NCBI GenBank assembly: GCA_021521415.1 | Contig: JAIQDT010006502.1 | Span: forward strand, 98,567-162,566 | Source: Bidens hawaiensis | Lineage: Eukaryota; Streptophyta; Magnoliopsida; Asterales; Asteraceae | DNA: 64,000 nucleotides | Direction: 5' to 3' | Shown here: piece by piece, positions 41,899 to 53,367 of the stretch | Numbering within the stretch: the first letter of the stretch is position 1 | Layout of the letters: each line of letters starts with the position of its first letter | The notes under the pieces: model-generated | The model's input: only the letters and a program-made list of their open reading frames with translations | Databases searched by the model: none | Told to the model about the DNA's origin: nothing | Made by a program: the position numbers and the translations under genes

Positions 41899-43740
41899 TG
41901 ATGGCTCCTTTATCACCATGGAACTCCTTTGGTCCATAATACTTGAAATCCTTAAATGAACATCCACCGATTTTGAGTTTCTTAAATTCTTGTCTTACTC
42001 CTCCATCAACATTCGATTCGTGAACACTTTCTTCAACATGGGAGGGTTTTGGACGATACTTAACGGACTTATGGGAAGGATTAACAGATTGGGAATGTTT
42101 TGATTTGGATCTTGCCATAGTTTCTTCTCTAACCGCATCCTTTATCATTCGTTGTATTTGACTCATATACTTTTCGGGAATTGGTTCATCTTGTTTATTC
42201 ACGGGGTCTTTCCACTTTTCTTTTCTTATTTCTTTTTCTTTTCGAGCATTCTCTACGTTGCTACTTTGCTCAGACATTATCTTTTTCTTTTTCAATATGC
42301 CTTTCTATATATGAAATTTTAACAAATTTTTACTTATTAAACATAGATTTTATTTCAGATTAATATATAAATATATATCTCAAAAGGATATATATATATT
42401 TATTTTACAACACACACACACACATATATATATATCGTGTGATTGATATATATATATATATCGATAAACCTATCTTTACATAAGAACGTCCCAACGTTCT
42501 TTATTACACTTTTAACACATATGATTACATTACACACACAACTTCCTCATCACATACTTCTCCATCTTCAATCTCTCATGAACTTCCTCACCACTTTGGT
42601 TAAATTGTTGCATTTGCGAAGAAGCGTCTCTCCCATCTTCTTCTTTTTCTTATCATCAATGGTCATCTTTTTCCTCAAATCGTCCGACTCATGCAAAGCG
42701 CGGTCCAAGTGTTCCTCTTGTGACTGCGGGATTTCGTTGGGGTATCCATATCTTGGAGGTGGGTCGCGGTAACCCATCGTCACCATGTCGTAATGATTTC
42801 TTGGTTCTGGATACGGGGAGGCAGTCACGTCGGATGTTCTCTAATCTCATTGGCTTGCTCTTCTTCCGTCGGGATTACGCCTTGAAAAGGTGGAAAACTT
42901 GATGAAGCTTGGTTCTTGAGTTTCTCGAGGTATTGAACATAGGGATCAACAGAACTGTAGCTTGCATTTTGGGAAATGAGTGATTTCTCCATTGGTGTTG
43001 ATATCTCGTTTGGATTATCAGGTTACTCTTCTTCTGGTTCTTCCTCAGATTCTTCTTCTGGATCTTCCTCTTCCTCCTCGGGTTTCTCCTATTCTTCAGG
43101 TCCCTCTTCTTCTTCTTCCGGTTCCTATTCCATGAGTTGAACGGTCTCCTTTACAATTGGTGCATTTGAAAGCTTTCATAGGGCATCATCACCCTCATCC
43201 TGGGTTTACGGGACGGCCCTTCATTATTGTTGGGTTGAGAATTAACTTCATTGAAGGTAGAGCTCCCGGTATGCCATCTTCATTGGTCCGAGTGGCAATG
43301 CATCAGTCGGAGGATGGAGACCTTGGTTCCTCCTTAATTGGTCGATTTGAGAGGAAAGCATAGGATGGGTGAGGGTTTGGTGGTAAATATGTTGGATTGC
43401 TTGATGGGTAAGAGGGTGGTATCTCTGATGGTTGGTATGTGGGAATCTCTGATGGATAGTATGTGGGAACCTCAGATGAATGGTACATGGGTATTGTTGG
43501 TGGGTGGTAGCTTGAGTGCCTCGGTGGTTCACTTCTTTGTTTCGGTAGGCTATCGGGAACATTTATTAGATAGTGTTTGCTTCCGGGGTAATATACAGGT
43601 TTGGTTAGATCATTTTCTACATCTTGGTCGAAGTATGCTTCATAGTAACCTTCACTCATATTGTCCTCGGGGAAAGGTTCGGCGATTCCAGCCTCTTTAG
43701 CCTTGCGCACAAAGTTTTCTATCATATTCTTGAATGACAT
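41899..43740 (-). pseudogene. Gag N-terminal half of chromovirus 2
   Basis: Start at ATG 43,740 (MSFKNMIENFVRKAKEAG), about 150 bp after the primer-binding site. Then comes a Pro/Tyr/Ser-rich repeat region (YYPSEIPTYQPSEIPPSYPSS) and, in other frames, the Gln-rich part (YGYPNEIPQSQEEHLDRALH, ending KKKKMGETLLRKC at about 42,600). Last is the start of the capsid (42,279-41,899: MSEQSSNVENARKE...). Frameshifts occur near 43,250-43,300 and 42,830; the acidic region 43,020-43,140 has several stops. Capsid homology ends abruptly at about 41,899. It supplies the N-terminus that chromovirus 1 has lost. Confidence 0.75.
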
Positions 43741-43884
43741 CTATTAATTTGGGTGGTTTAGAATGAGGAGGGAAAGAAAATGTTACCAGCCTATCTTATC
43801 CCTATTTTAAATAAACAAATAATTCCTATACTTGGATCGAAGCTTAGGTATTATCTTGTAATACCTAATTCGCTAAGATCGATG

Positions 43885-43896
43885 GCTCTGATACCA
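43885..43896 (-). other. Primer-binding site of chromovirus 2 (initiator Met tRNA)
   Basis: TGGTATCAGAGC on -, five bases from the LTR terminal CA; complement of the 3' end of plant initiator methionine tRNA. Confidence 0.85.
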
Positions 43897-43901
43897 ACAA
43901 T

Positions 43902-44292
43902 TGTCACACCCCAGACCACGGCCTAGGTGTGTGACGCCTATGTTGGTACCACAATTTTTATTAAATCAGAGTTACGTTTAATAGCGGAAGACTTTATAAA
44001 CTTGTGGATTTAAAATGTAATATTTACATTACAAAAGACGGGATTATAAAATACTCGTTTTACGTTATAACAAAAGTATTAATTGTTTTTAATTACAAAC
44101 CACCATTTTAATAGATTAAGTTTTATACAAAATAGACCCGAGCCATCGGATATCTTTTTGAGCACTTCGTTCCTCCAAGCGCTAATTTTGGTCACCTGCA
44201 AAATGTAAGAAAATACGTCAGCAACGAATGCTGGTGAATATGCTGACGCTAAAAATACTTTCTTTACTTAATCACCCGTCGGGACTACGTAG
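43902..44292 (-). repeat. 5' LTR of chromovirus 2, downstream piece
   Basis: Ends GGGTGTGACA at 43,902 next to the primer-binding site. It is interrupted at CGTAG (44,288-44,292), the target duplication of the copia element. The other piece is 56,779-58,493. Confidence 0.85.
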
Positions 44293-44719
44293 TGTTGGTG
44301 CATAAATGTCAGTAGTTCATAGTCTAGTGTCTGTAATCGAGTCTGTAATGTTATTTATGTTTTTATTTAAGCGAAGTTGTTAACAAGTTCGCCTAGGCGA
44401 ACTTGTTGAACAAGCGAAGTTATGGACAACTTCGCCTGAACATATCAGGCGAAGTTGTCGTGTATTAATACTAGGTTACGGCTTAGTGTTGAGGATGTTC
44501 ATCGAGTTAATCTAAGCTGGTTTGAGTTCATTGTAACGTGAGGACGAGAGTCTCTATCAGTGATTCATATCACGTGAGTTCAGTTATTAATATATAACGT
44601 GTTTCGGTTTATTCGTGTGTGTTTGTTTGATTTGCTTTCTACACTCGTAACGATCTACGCAGGGATTCCGCACCTGAGTAGACCGAGATATCTCGTTTGA
44701 TCCGTCAAGGGAACCTACA
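44293..44719 (+). repeat. 5' LTR of the copia element (427 bp)
   Basis: TGTTGGTGCATAAATG...GGGAACCTACA. Contains inverted GCGAAGTT/AACTTCGC pairs (about 44,370-44,465) and a TATATAA candidate at 44,591-44,597. Partner at 56,352-56,778. Confidence 0.92.
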
Positions 44720-44721
44720 AT

Positions 44722-44733
44722 TGGTATCAGAGC
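44722..44733 (+). other. Primer-binding site of the copia element
   Basis: TGGTATCAGAGC two bases after the LTR; pairs with initiator methionine tRNA. Confidence 0.9.
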
Positions 44734-44899
44734 ATTTGCTCGATTGTGTGGTTCGGGATATTCACGCGGGTGTAGAAATCGTCCCGTTTCGACTATTCGC
44801 GGGACGTGTTTTCTGTGTTTTTGATCATTCTTACCTCCTACCATCGTGTTCAAGCCTTTACACCGTCAAAAACCTCGATTTACAGATCTGCAAATCTTC

Positions 44900-45198
44900 C
44901 GTGTTCATCAGGCGAAGTTGCCGTCACTGTGCGTAGGGTTTCGACGAAGATATAAGGTTAAGTGAAGTTATCCACAACTTCGCCTACCTTCTCAAGTTCG
45001 CCTAACTCAAGCGAAGTTCTCTACAACTTCACCTACCTCTTAAGTTCGCTTACCTCAAGCGAAGTTAAGAATCAGCGAAGTTAATCAGCAGTGTTATCAG
45101 CGAAGTTCTTCAGCGAAGTTCTCTACAACTTCGCCTACTTCAAGCGAAGTTATCCGTAACTTCGCCTACAGTACTTTAATATAAAAAAAAAAAAAAAA
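44900..45198 (+). repeat. Leader array of GCGAAGTT / AACTTCGC words, then A16
   Basis: About ten exact copies and several variants of GCGAAGTT or its complement in 270 bp, often as facing pairs that form hairpins, e.g. GCGAAGTTA-TCCG-TAACTTCGC (stem 9, loop 4) at about 45,142-45,166. It lies between the primer-binding site and gag. Followed by A16 (45,183-45,198) and the gag start at 45,235. Confidence 0.88.
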
Positions 45199-45234
45199 TT
45201 CTTAATTTTTCAGGTTTCTTACTTTTCGGGAAAG

Positions 45235-47856
45235 ATGTCGTCGATCAACATCTCTGAGTTAGTGAAGATGGAAGTTGAAGCAGGGTCAGCTACCAAGGCC
45301 CCAAGATTGCTGAAGGGAACCGATTTCGTTGCATGGAAGGATCGGTTCATACAATACGTCAAATACCAGGATGCGAAGATGTGGGTATGCATCCAGGATG
45401 GTTATATTCCACCAGTTATGGAGTATGAAGGTCGTGATCAAATTAAAAAGTATAGTAAAATGGAAGAAGAAGAGAAAAAGATGTATGAGGCCGAGAGCAA
45501 GGCTCATGCTGCTATTACTATGGCTCTTCCTCAAGAGATCCTTCATACGTTCAGAAAGTATACGTCAGCAAGAGAGCTTTGGGAAGCTCTTGAGAACAGA
45601 TTTGAAGGGAATGTAGGAATCCGTGCTTCAAAGATAAAATTGCTCAAAACCCAGTTCCCAGTCTTCAAGTATTTGAAGAATGAATCCTTAGATGATATTA
45701 TCACTCGATATTACCATCTGATGACTGAATTGAGCAACTATTCAATTTCCTACCGAGAAGAAGAAATAGTTGAGAAGCTTCTAGATGCTCTCCCACCAAA
45801 ATGGGAGATGTACACTATGCTGATGAGGGAAGACAAGGACTTTCCCACATATGATCTTGAAACGGCAGTCAACAAGCTCAGAACCTTTGAGCTTAACATG
45901 GTCAGAAAAGAGATACCTATGGATCAGGTTCAAGATCCAGGTATGTATGGAGCTAAAGTCAACACTAGCTCAGGATCGAAGACTGAATCTGCTGCCTACT
46001 ACACATAGAGAGAGTCGGGCCCCAACTCATCACATGAGGGGCATGTGTCAGTTAACACAAATGGGGATGTTTGCTATGTAGCAGCTGGATCGAGTGGTTC
46101 TCAACCCCAGGTAAGCAAGAGTAGTTGCTCTCCAAGTATTCCCAGCAACAACTACTCCAAGATGCCTATGAGTGTCAAGTCTGCTGAAGAGCAGTTTGGT
46201 CTCTATGCTTCTTTTATTGCTTCCTATGAGAACTACATTCAAGGGAAGGTTGTTTATCCAGCTATGTTGGATGAAGATTATGACCAGATTGATGCTGATG
46301 ATCTGGAGGAAATGGATCTGCAATGGCAGATGGCCATGATCGTAAGAAGAGTGAAGCGGTTTATGAGGAAGACCGGAAGAAAGTTTGTCGGTGAAAAGCC
46401 AGGGTTTGACAAGGCAAAGGTGAGATGCTACAATTGTCAGCAAAACGGTCACTTTGCTAAGGAATGCAGGAATGAGCGTGTGGAACGAAGTCAGGGTAGG
46501 TCTCCACAGCAAAGTGAGGGTAGAAAAGATTATAGTGCCATGATGTCCAGAGAAGATGGTGAATACAACTGGAACCTGCTTTCTAAAGAAACTTTTGAGC
46601 AGGCAAATTTGGCAAAGGTAGAAACTGAAGAAAGTGAGAAGGTTACCGGAGAGGAAAAAGCTCTTATGGCAGACGTTAATGACCAGCTCTCCGAGGTATG
46701 TTCTAAACTTACATGCTCTAAATGTGAAAACTTGTCTGAGCAATTAGCAACTATAACCGATCAGTATGTTAGGTTGGATGCTGAATTTAAAACCTTAAAA
46801 GAAGATCATCATTTTACAAAAGCAAGAGAAAATAGCTATAAAGTTAAAATAAAAGCTTGTGAAAAAGATATTAAAAGTTTAAAAACAAAACTTGCTGAAA
46901 AAATTGAAGTGATTGATTTAAGTTATGAAGTTTTGGAAGAAAAAACCAAACTAATTGCTGATAGAGAAAAACAGATTGCTGATCACCAGGTAAAAGTGGT
47001 GGAACTGAATAGAAAACTAGAGCAGTTCAGAAATTCTTCTGCTATTCTTGATCACCTTGTTAGTGATCAAGGTTCCTCTGCTAAAAGAGGAGGAATCGGT
47101 TATCATGAGGTTCCACCACCTTATAATCACAATTACACTTTTAACCCTAGTGTTCAGAAATCTATTGATTTTGAGGTTGCTCAGACAGTACCAGTTAAAG
47201 TAACTTGTAAAGAACCAAATGTTAGTGGAGGCGAAACAAGTTCGCCTGTTTCAAGTGTTAAAATTTCTGATCCAAGTCCAGTCTCATCAGATTCGGATAA
47301 GTCATCCGAGTCTGGTAAGGCAAAAGAGGAGGTGATATTACCCAATGGTGGAGAGAAAGATAAGACGAATAAAAAGAGTACTCCACTAAACCCGTACGTC
47401 CCACCATATGTGAGACGAACGGGCGGTATTAAAGCCTCGACATCTAAAACACCGGTTGATAAAAAAGTTGAGCATAGGTGTTGTTTTAGATGTAATCAAT
47501 TAGGACATCTTGTTGCAAATTGCCCTCTGAAGTAGCGATTCAGAGGTGTAAGGCCTACTAAAGCTGAGAATAAACCTAATATTAATTATCATGCTGCTAA
47601 AAATGAAAACCACTTAAAATTCAAAAATGTGACTAATTCAGGTTTTCATAGAAACAAATCTCAGTTTTACACTGCTAATAACCAAACCACAAGTTATAAT
47701 TCTTTCAATTCACAAAGGTTTGGTAGGCCTCACAATCAATCTTCAAGGAGGTTTCCTAATAGGACTTACAGGAATTTTCGAGATACTAACTTTGGAAAGC
47801 CAAAGTTTGGGATGTATAGATCCAAGATCAATTGGTCTTGGGTCCCTAAATTCTAA
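45235..47856 (+). pseudogene. Gag of the copia element
   Basis: Start MSSINISELVKMEVEAG, 37 bases after the A-run. The capsid domain has LKGTDFVAWKDRFIQYVKYQ, ALPQEILHTFRKYTSARELW and LPPKWEMYTMLMRED (UBN2-type copia Gag). TAG at 46,006-46,008 interrupts it, but the same frame continues to 47,535. It includes the first knuckle CYNCQQNGHFAKEC (about 46,428-46,470), a Lys/Glu-rich coiled coil (46,660-47,030), a Ser-rich linker and the second knuckle CFRCNQLGHLVANC (47,484-47,525). TAG at 47,533-47,535, then the frame goes on with an Asn/Arg/Phe-rich tail to 47,856. The length (about 870 codons) is large, as in SIRE elements. Confidence 0.85.
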
Positions 47857-47870
47857 TCTTTTGCTTTATT

Positions 47871-50800
47871 GTGCAGGAACAGTTGAACAGGGCTGCCAAC
47901 AATCTTTGGGTTGTAGATAGCGGCTGTTCCCGGCACATGACGGGTAACAAATACTTGTTACACGATTTGAAACCTGTTCAAGGAGGGAGAGTGAGCTTTG
48001 CCGGTGAAAGTGGTGGCAAGATTACTGGAATGGGAACGGTGTCAAACGGAAAGATGACTTTGGAGAAGGTTAACTTTGTAGAAGAATTGAAGCACAATCT
48101 GCTGAGTGTGTCGCAGATCTGTGATAAGGAGTACACCGTTCATTTTACAAAGAATGAGGCGATTGTGTTGAAACCTGGTTTTCAGATACCAGAGGAGTGG
48201 ATTGTGATGAAGGCTCCACGTGAAAGAAATACATATATTATGGATATGAGATCAACTGAAATGGCCATGGCAGAATCATGCCTTATGACAAAAGCGAGTG
48301 AATCAGAGTCCGAACTGTGGCATAGGAGAATGGGGCACATTCATCTTCGGAAGATGAACCACATTGTCAGGAATGGACTTGTGCTGGGCGTTCCCTTGAA
48401 GAATTTCAATTTTGAAGATAAATGTATAGCGTGCAAGAAGGGAAAGAAGCACAAGAAATCCCATCTTACCAAGAAAGTCAATTCAATTGCCAGTACTCTG
48501 GAGTTGCTTCACATGGATCTCTTCGGTCCCGTGAATGCAAAAAGTCTAGGAGGAACTTCTTATTGCTTGGTGATCACTGATGACTACTCACGATATTCGC
48601 GGGTGTATTTCCTGAAATCAAAAGACGAAACGGCTCAGATGGTGAAGAATTTGATTACCAAAGTTGAGAACGTTATGGATAAAAGGGTTAAGTTCATCAG
48701 GAGTGACAATGGAACGGAGTTCAAGAATTTTGAGATGGAGATCTTCTGCCTTCAGAGAGGGATTGAACACCAATACAGCGCTCCGTATACACCGCAACAG
48801 AATGGAGTGGCTGAAAGGAAGAATAGAACATTAATTGAAGGAGCCAGAACTATGCTGGCTGATTCGAAGCTTCCTGTGGTGTTTTGGGCTGAAGCTGTTG
48901 CTACAGCCTGTTATGTTCTGAATAGAGTCTTAACTGTTAAATGACTTGGTAAAACGTGTTATGAGCTTATGCATGGGAGAAAGCCCAACTTGAGTGGTCT
49001 TGAACCATTCGGGTCCCCTTGTTCGATTTTGAAGACAAATTCTAAATTTGGTGAAGTAGCCGATGAAGGAATCTTAGTCGGTTATGTTGTTGGGACTCCC
49101 AACAGACGTGTCTTCAATACATCGACCAGCAAGGTTGAGGTGGTGTGTAACACCGATATCACAAGTTACCAACCGCCAAAACCAAGCAACGGACCTGCTG
49201 AGTTTTTCGACTATGTAAACTTTTTAAGTCTTTTAACATACCGTATTTGGATATTGCTGAAGAAGAAGAGAGAGTTGCTACGAAGATGATCCTTGATGAG
49301 GAAGAAAACCTAATGCAAAGACAGATGATCGATAAATGTCAACCTTCCTCATCAAATGCTGTCGATACCCCTGCTACCTCGACTGAAGAAGAATTTTTCA
49401 ATCCATTTCACTCTCAGCATGAAACAACCATTGACGAGCTCTCTTCTAACTTGGAAGACAATTTGCATGTCGGTTCTGTTCCGACCACGAGAATTCATAA
49501 AGATCACCCTTTGGAGAATGTGATTGGTGATGTGTCCTCCGGTGTACAAACAAGACGTAGCTTGAATGAGCACACCTGTGTTTACACAAGCATCAAGGAG
49601 ACAGGGATAATCAACGAATGCTTGTACACCTGCTCTATCAGCCAGATTGAACCGAAGAATTATCAAATGGCTCTCAAGGACAGCTCGTGGGTCGATGCTA
49701 TGCAAGAAGAGTTGGCTCAATTCAAGAAAATGGAAGTTTGGACTTTGGTTGAAAAACCGAAGCATGTGCATGCGATAGGCACAAAATGGGTGTTTAAGTG
49801 CAAGAGAGATGAGAAAGGGATTATCATAAGAAACAAGGCGAGGCTAGTCGTTAAAGGTTTTAATCAACAAGAGGGGATTGATTATAATGAAGTGTTCGCT
49901 CCTGTCGCAAGGTTGGAAGCCATTAGATTGTTTTTGGCGTTCGCTGCTTATAAGAAGATGAAGGTATTTCAGTTGGATGTGAAGAGTGCGTTTCTGAATG
50001 GGAAAGTTGATGAGGTAGTGTATGTTGAGCAACCTCCGGGTTTTCCTGACCCAGACTTTCCTGATCACGTGTACAAGTTAAGCAAGGCATTGTATGGACT
50101 ACATCAGGCACCTCGTGCCTGGTATTCAACTTTATCAGATTACTTGCTTGAAAATGGGTTTGAAAGAGGGAAGATAGATAGCACGTTGTTCTTCAAGAGA
50201 GATGGAAGCGACTTCCTGCTAGTGCAAGTCTACGTGGATGACATCATCTTTGCTGCATCAAGAGTCTCCATGTGTCAAGATTTTGACGCCGTCATGAAAA
50301 AGAGGTTTGAAATGAGTGCTATGGGTGAACTAACTTTCTTTTTAGGATTGCAGGTTGATTAGAAGAAGGATGAGATGTTCATTCATCAGACCAAGTATGT
50401 CCATGATGTGCTCAAACGCTTCAAGATGGAGGACAGCACTCCATTCGACACTCCAGTCTGCGTCAATCACAAATTGGGTGCTGAGTCAGACGGTGATGCA
50501 GATGTGGACCCAACTCAGTATCGGGCTATTATAGGTTCTTTAATGTACTTAACTGCTTCTAGGCCTGATATAATGTTTTCTTTAATGTACTTAACTTATT
50601 CAGGCAAACCCAAAGGAATCTCACATGAAGGGTGTGAAGAGGATCTTGCGGTATCTCAAGGGCAAACCGAAGCTGGGGTTGTGGTACCCGAGAGGAGGAG
50701 ACTTGGAGCTAGTCGCTTACACAGATTCTGATTATGGAGGGTGCAATCAGAGTCGGAAGTCAACAACTGGAGGGTGTCAGTTTCTTGGTGGCAGATTGGT

Positions 50801-51176
50801 GTCGTGGCAATGCAAGAAGCAGACTTCAGTCGCAATTTCAACCTGTGAAGCAGAATACATGGCAGCATCCAACTGCTGCTCCCAGGTTCTTTGGATTCAA
50901 CAACAGTTGCGCGACTATGGTCTGAATTTCTTACTTACTCCTATTTGCATTGATAACACAGCTGCTATCTCAGTAACTAACAATCCCGTGAAGCATAGTA
51001 AAACTAAACATATTGACATACGTCATCATTTTATACGGGATTGTGCTGAGAAGAAACTGATTGTGCTTGAAAAGGTGGATACGCTTGATAATTTCGCTGA
51101 TCTTTATACTAAAGCGTTTGACAAAACAAGATTTCAAAACCTTATCGAGCTGAATGGGATGATCAATCCCGAGTAA
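47871..51176 (+). pseudogene. Pol of the copia element (protease, integrase, RT, RNase H)
   Basis: It lies in a different frame from gag. Protease: VVDSGCSRHMTGN. Integrase: zinc region LWHRRMGHIHLRKMNH...CIACKKGKKHKKS and core LHMDLFGPV, FIRSDNGTEF, NGVAERKNRTL (D, D, E present). [35 protein letters not shown] and catalytic [11 protein letters not shown]. RNase H: YTDSDYGG, ISTCEAEYMAAS, CIDNTAAI, KHIDIRHHFIRD. Breaks: TGA at 48,942-48,944 (family CGA), a frameshift near 49,220, TAG at 50,360-50,362 (QVDQKK) and a frameshift in a locally duplicated segment near 50,575-50,620. Otherwise well preserved. Confidence 0.9.
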
Positions 51177-51942
51177 CCATGCTTTTCATGTTATATTTAA
51201 AAAAAAAAAAAAAAAAAAAACGTCACTATCGCTTAAAATATGTCGGTTACCTCAGTTTGAAGGACTTGTCTTCGGATATGTTTTGGTCCTCATTTTCTAC
51301 TTGTAGATTTTGAGGATAGCCATTAACCAGATGACTGAAAGTGACCGGGGCGGTTTATGATGAGTTTTCATTCTTTCGCTTAAAATTAGTCGATCATATT
51401 AATTAGTTAGAAGGACACATACTAGTATGTGGTCGGTCCAGCTGATCCATTGGATCTTCGGGATAGCCGTTTACCTGAAGACTTTGTTTTGGTCGGGGCG
51501 ATTAATGTTAAAAAATTTTTTAGGGGAAATGAAATTATTTTTCAAGTCTACTACTTCGTAAGAAGTTCGTTAGCTATGTTTAACAGAAAATTGATCCAAC
51601 CTTGGAAAATGATAGATATACTGATTCTTTGTGCTTAACTAGTGAAGTTATTAGGCTTAAAAGGCTTTAGGACAGTCATTGTATGTCATGGTAACTTTTT
51701 ATGGTGCGTAAAAGTAGATGTGATACAAACTAAAACTACTTGATTTTACGTGGAAACTCTTTACGAGTTTTGCATGTCTTCATATATATCTTTCCGAATG
51801 ATAGACAGAAAAGCGATTACCCAGTCATACACGAGCCCGTAAGTGTTCTGATTCCCGTGAAGATAGCGTTTCAAGAAATTGCAGTGATCCAGATTCGGGA
51901 CTTTCAGTTGGTTACTACTCTGAAGTCTATGTAAATGTTTAT

Positions 51943-51979
<37 letters not shown>

Positions 51980-53367
51980 TATGAGTTATTGAAACATTCT
52001 AGAGTTCAACATATCAAGACTTCTTAATCACGGAGTAAGAAAGAGAACGGGAAGGAGATGAAGAGTAATTACAAACTTAATCAGACACTAAGGGTCGAGG
52101 TCAATTCGGGGTGACTTGGGGAAAGCCAAATATGCTTTGAGAATAGATAGGAGGCATCATAATCTCTGAGTTGTTGCCCACTTAATTTTTGAGCTTAATT
52201 GAACTTAACTCGTATCACAGAAACGATAAAAACCATCTTAAGTTATTTACCTGCTTACAACCTGTTTCTTTATGTCATAATACACCTAAACACGGATCTA
52301 TGTGACAATCACGTAATTAGTATGATTCCTGTTCGGATCTTTTCTAAAACGTAGTAGTCCCTATCGAGACTGAAATTTGATCCCTTATACTTTATTTTTT
52401 AAAAAAGTTTCTTGTACTTAGTTAGTTTTATAATTTTGTATCTGGTTACTTGGACTTGATCGTGTCATTTAATTCTTAAAGGGAAGTTTTAAAAGTTAAT
52501 TGAAAAATGTTCAAATTATAAGGGTTGATTTTGTAAATATAGGCGATGTTGTTAAACAGGAGAACTTGTGAATAACTTCGCCTAGGCGAAGTTAACCGTA
52601 GCTTCGCCTGTTTAACTCCGCCCCTATATAAAGAATTCTTAAGGTCAACTGTGTTCACAATTTCTAATCTCAGCGAACTTATTGAATATTTCTCGGCGAA
52701 CTTATCGTTTGATTATCCGGCGAACTTGTCGTTATTCCGATTACTTGTTCTTTTTCCCAGTTTCCGTTACGTTTCAAGGTTCGTGATGCCATTACATTGT
52801 ATAATCATTGTTCTTCAATGATAATCAGTTGTCGTTTCGACCCGATTATGAACCTCGAACCGTCGGACCTTCAAATCGGACTTTCAAATCTTGTTGTTAC
52901 GTGTTAATAACCAAACTGATCGTCAACATATCCTTAAAAGCTTGAGTTTAAGAGTCCTAAATCGTCAAAATACCCAGAAAACCTCAGATTTTCGAGTTTG
53001 AATCAATCTATCTGTCGCCGATTCATATTCAGGCGAACTTAGGGTTTCGGCGAAGTTATCCGTAACTTCGCCTGATGCTTATCTTCGCCTGAGGTGATGT
53101 TGTCATTAACTTCGCCTGAGGCGATGTTGTGGTAAGGCGAACTTAACGTTGAAGCGAAGTTGTGCCCAAGTTCGCCCCAACATTAACTTCGCCTGGACCT
53201 TTTTCTGATTAGTCATTAGTCGAACTTAACGTTGAAGCGAAGTTGTGCCCAACTTCACCCCAACGTTAACTTCGCCTATACAGAAGTTATCACAACTTCG
53301 CTCATGGTAATAAGCGAACTTGTGTTAAACCTTAACGTGTATCTAACTTGGTTCGTTTGTTGCAGAT
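51177..53367 (+). other. Non-coding spacer between pol and extra ORF of the copia element
   Basis: No coding signal. Contains A22 (51,199-51,220), A33 (51,946-51,978) and, from about 52,540, a second array of GCGAAGTT words listed separately. The central part (51,980-52,530) is plain. Confidence 0.7.
52540..53325 (+). repeat. Second array of GCGAAGTT / AACTTCGC words, upstream of the extra ORF
   Basis: About ten exact copies plus GCGAACTT and AAGTTCGCC variants; AACTTCGCCTAGGCGAAGTT at about 52,576-52,595 is a perfect 20-bp palindrome. The hairpin GCGAAGTTA-TCCG-TAACTTCGC recurs near 53,050. The 5' leader has the same architecture, so the extra ORF is preceded by the same kind of repeat leader as gag. 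Confidence 0.88.

Noticed and set aside
46048..46743. 231-codon open frame on - opposite copia gag
   Set aside because: Shadow of the well-supported Gag frame; no family-like sequence.
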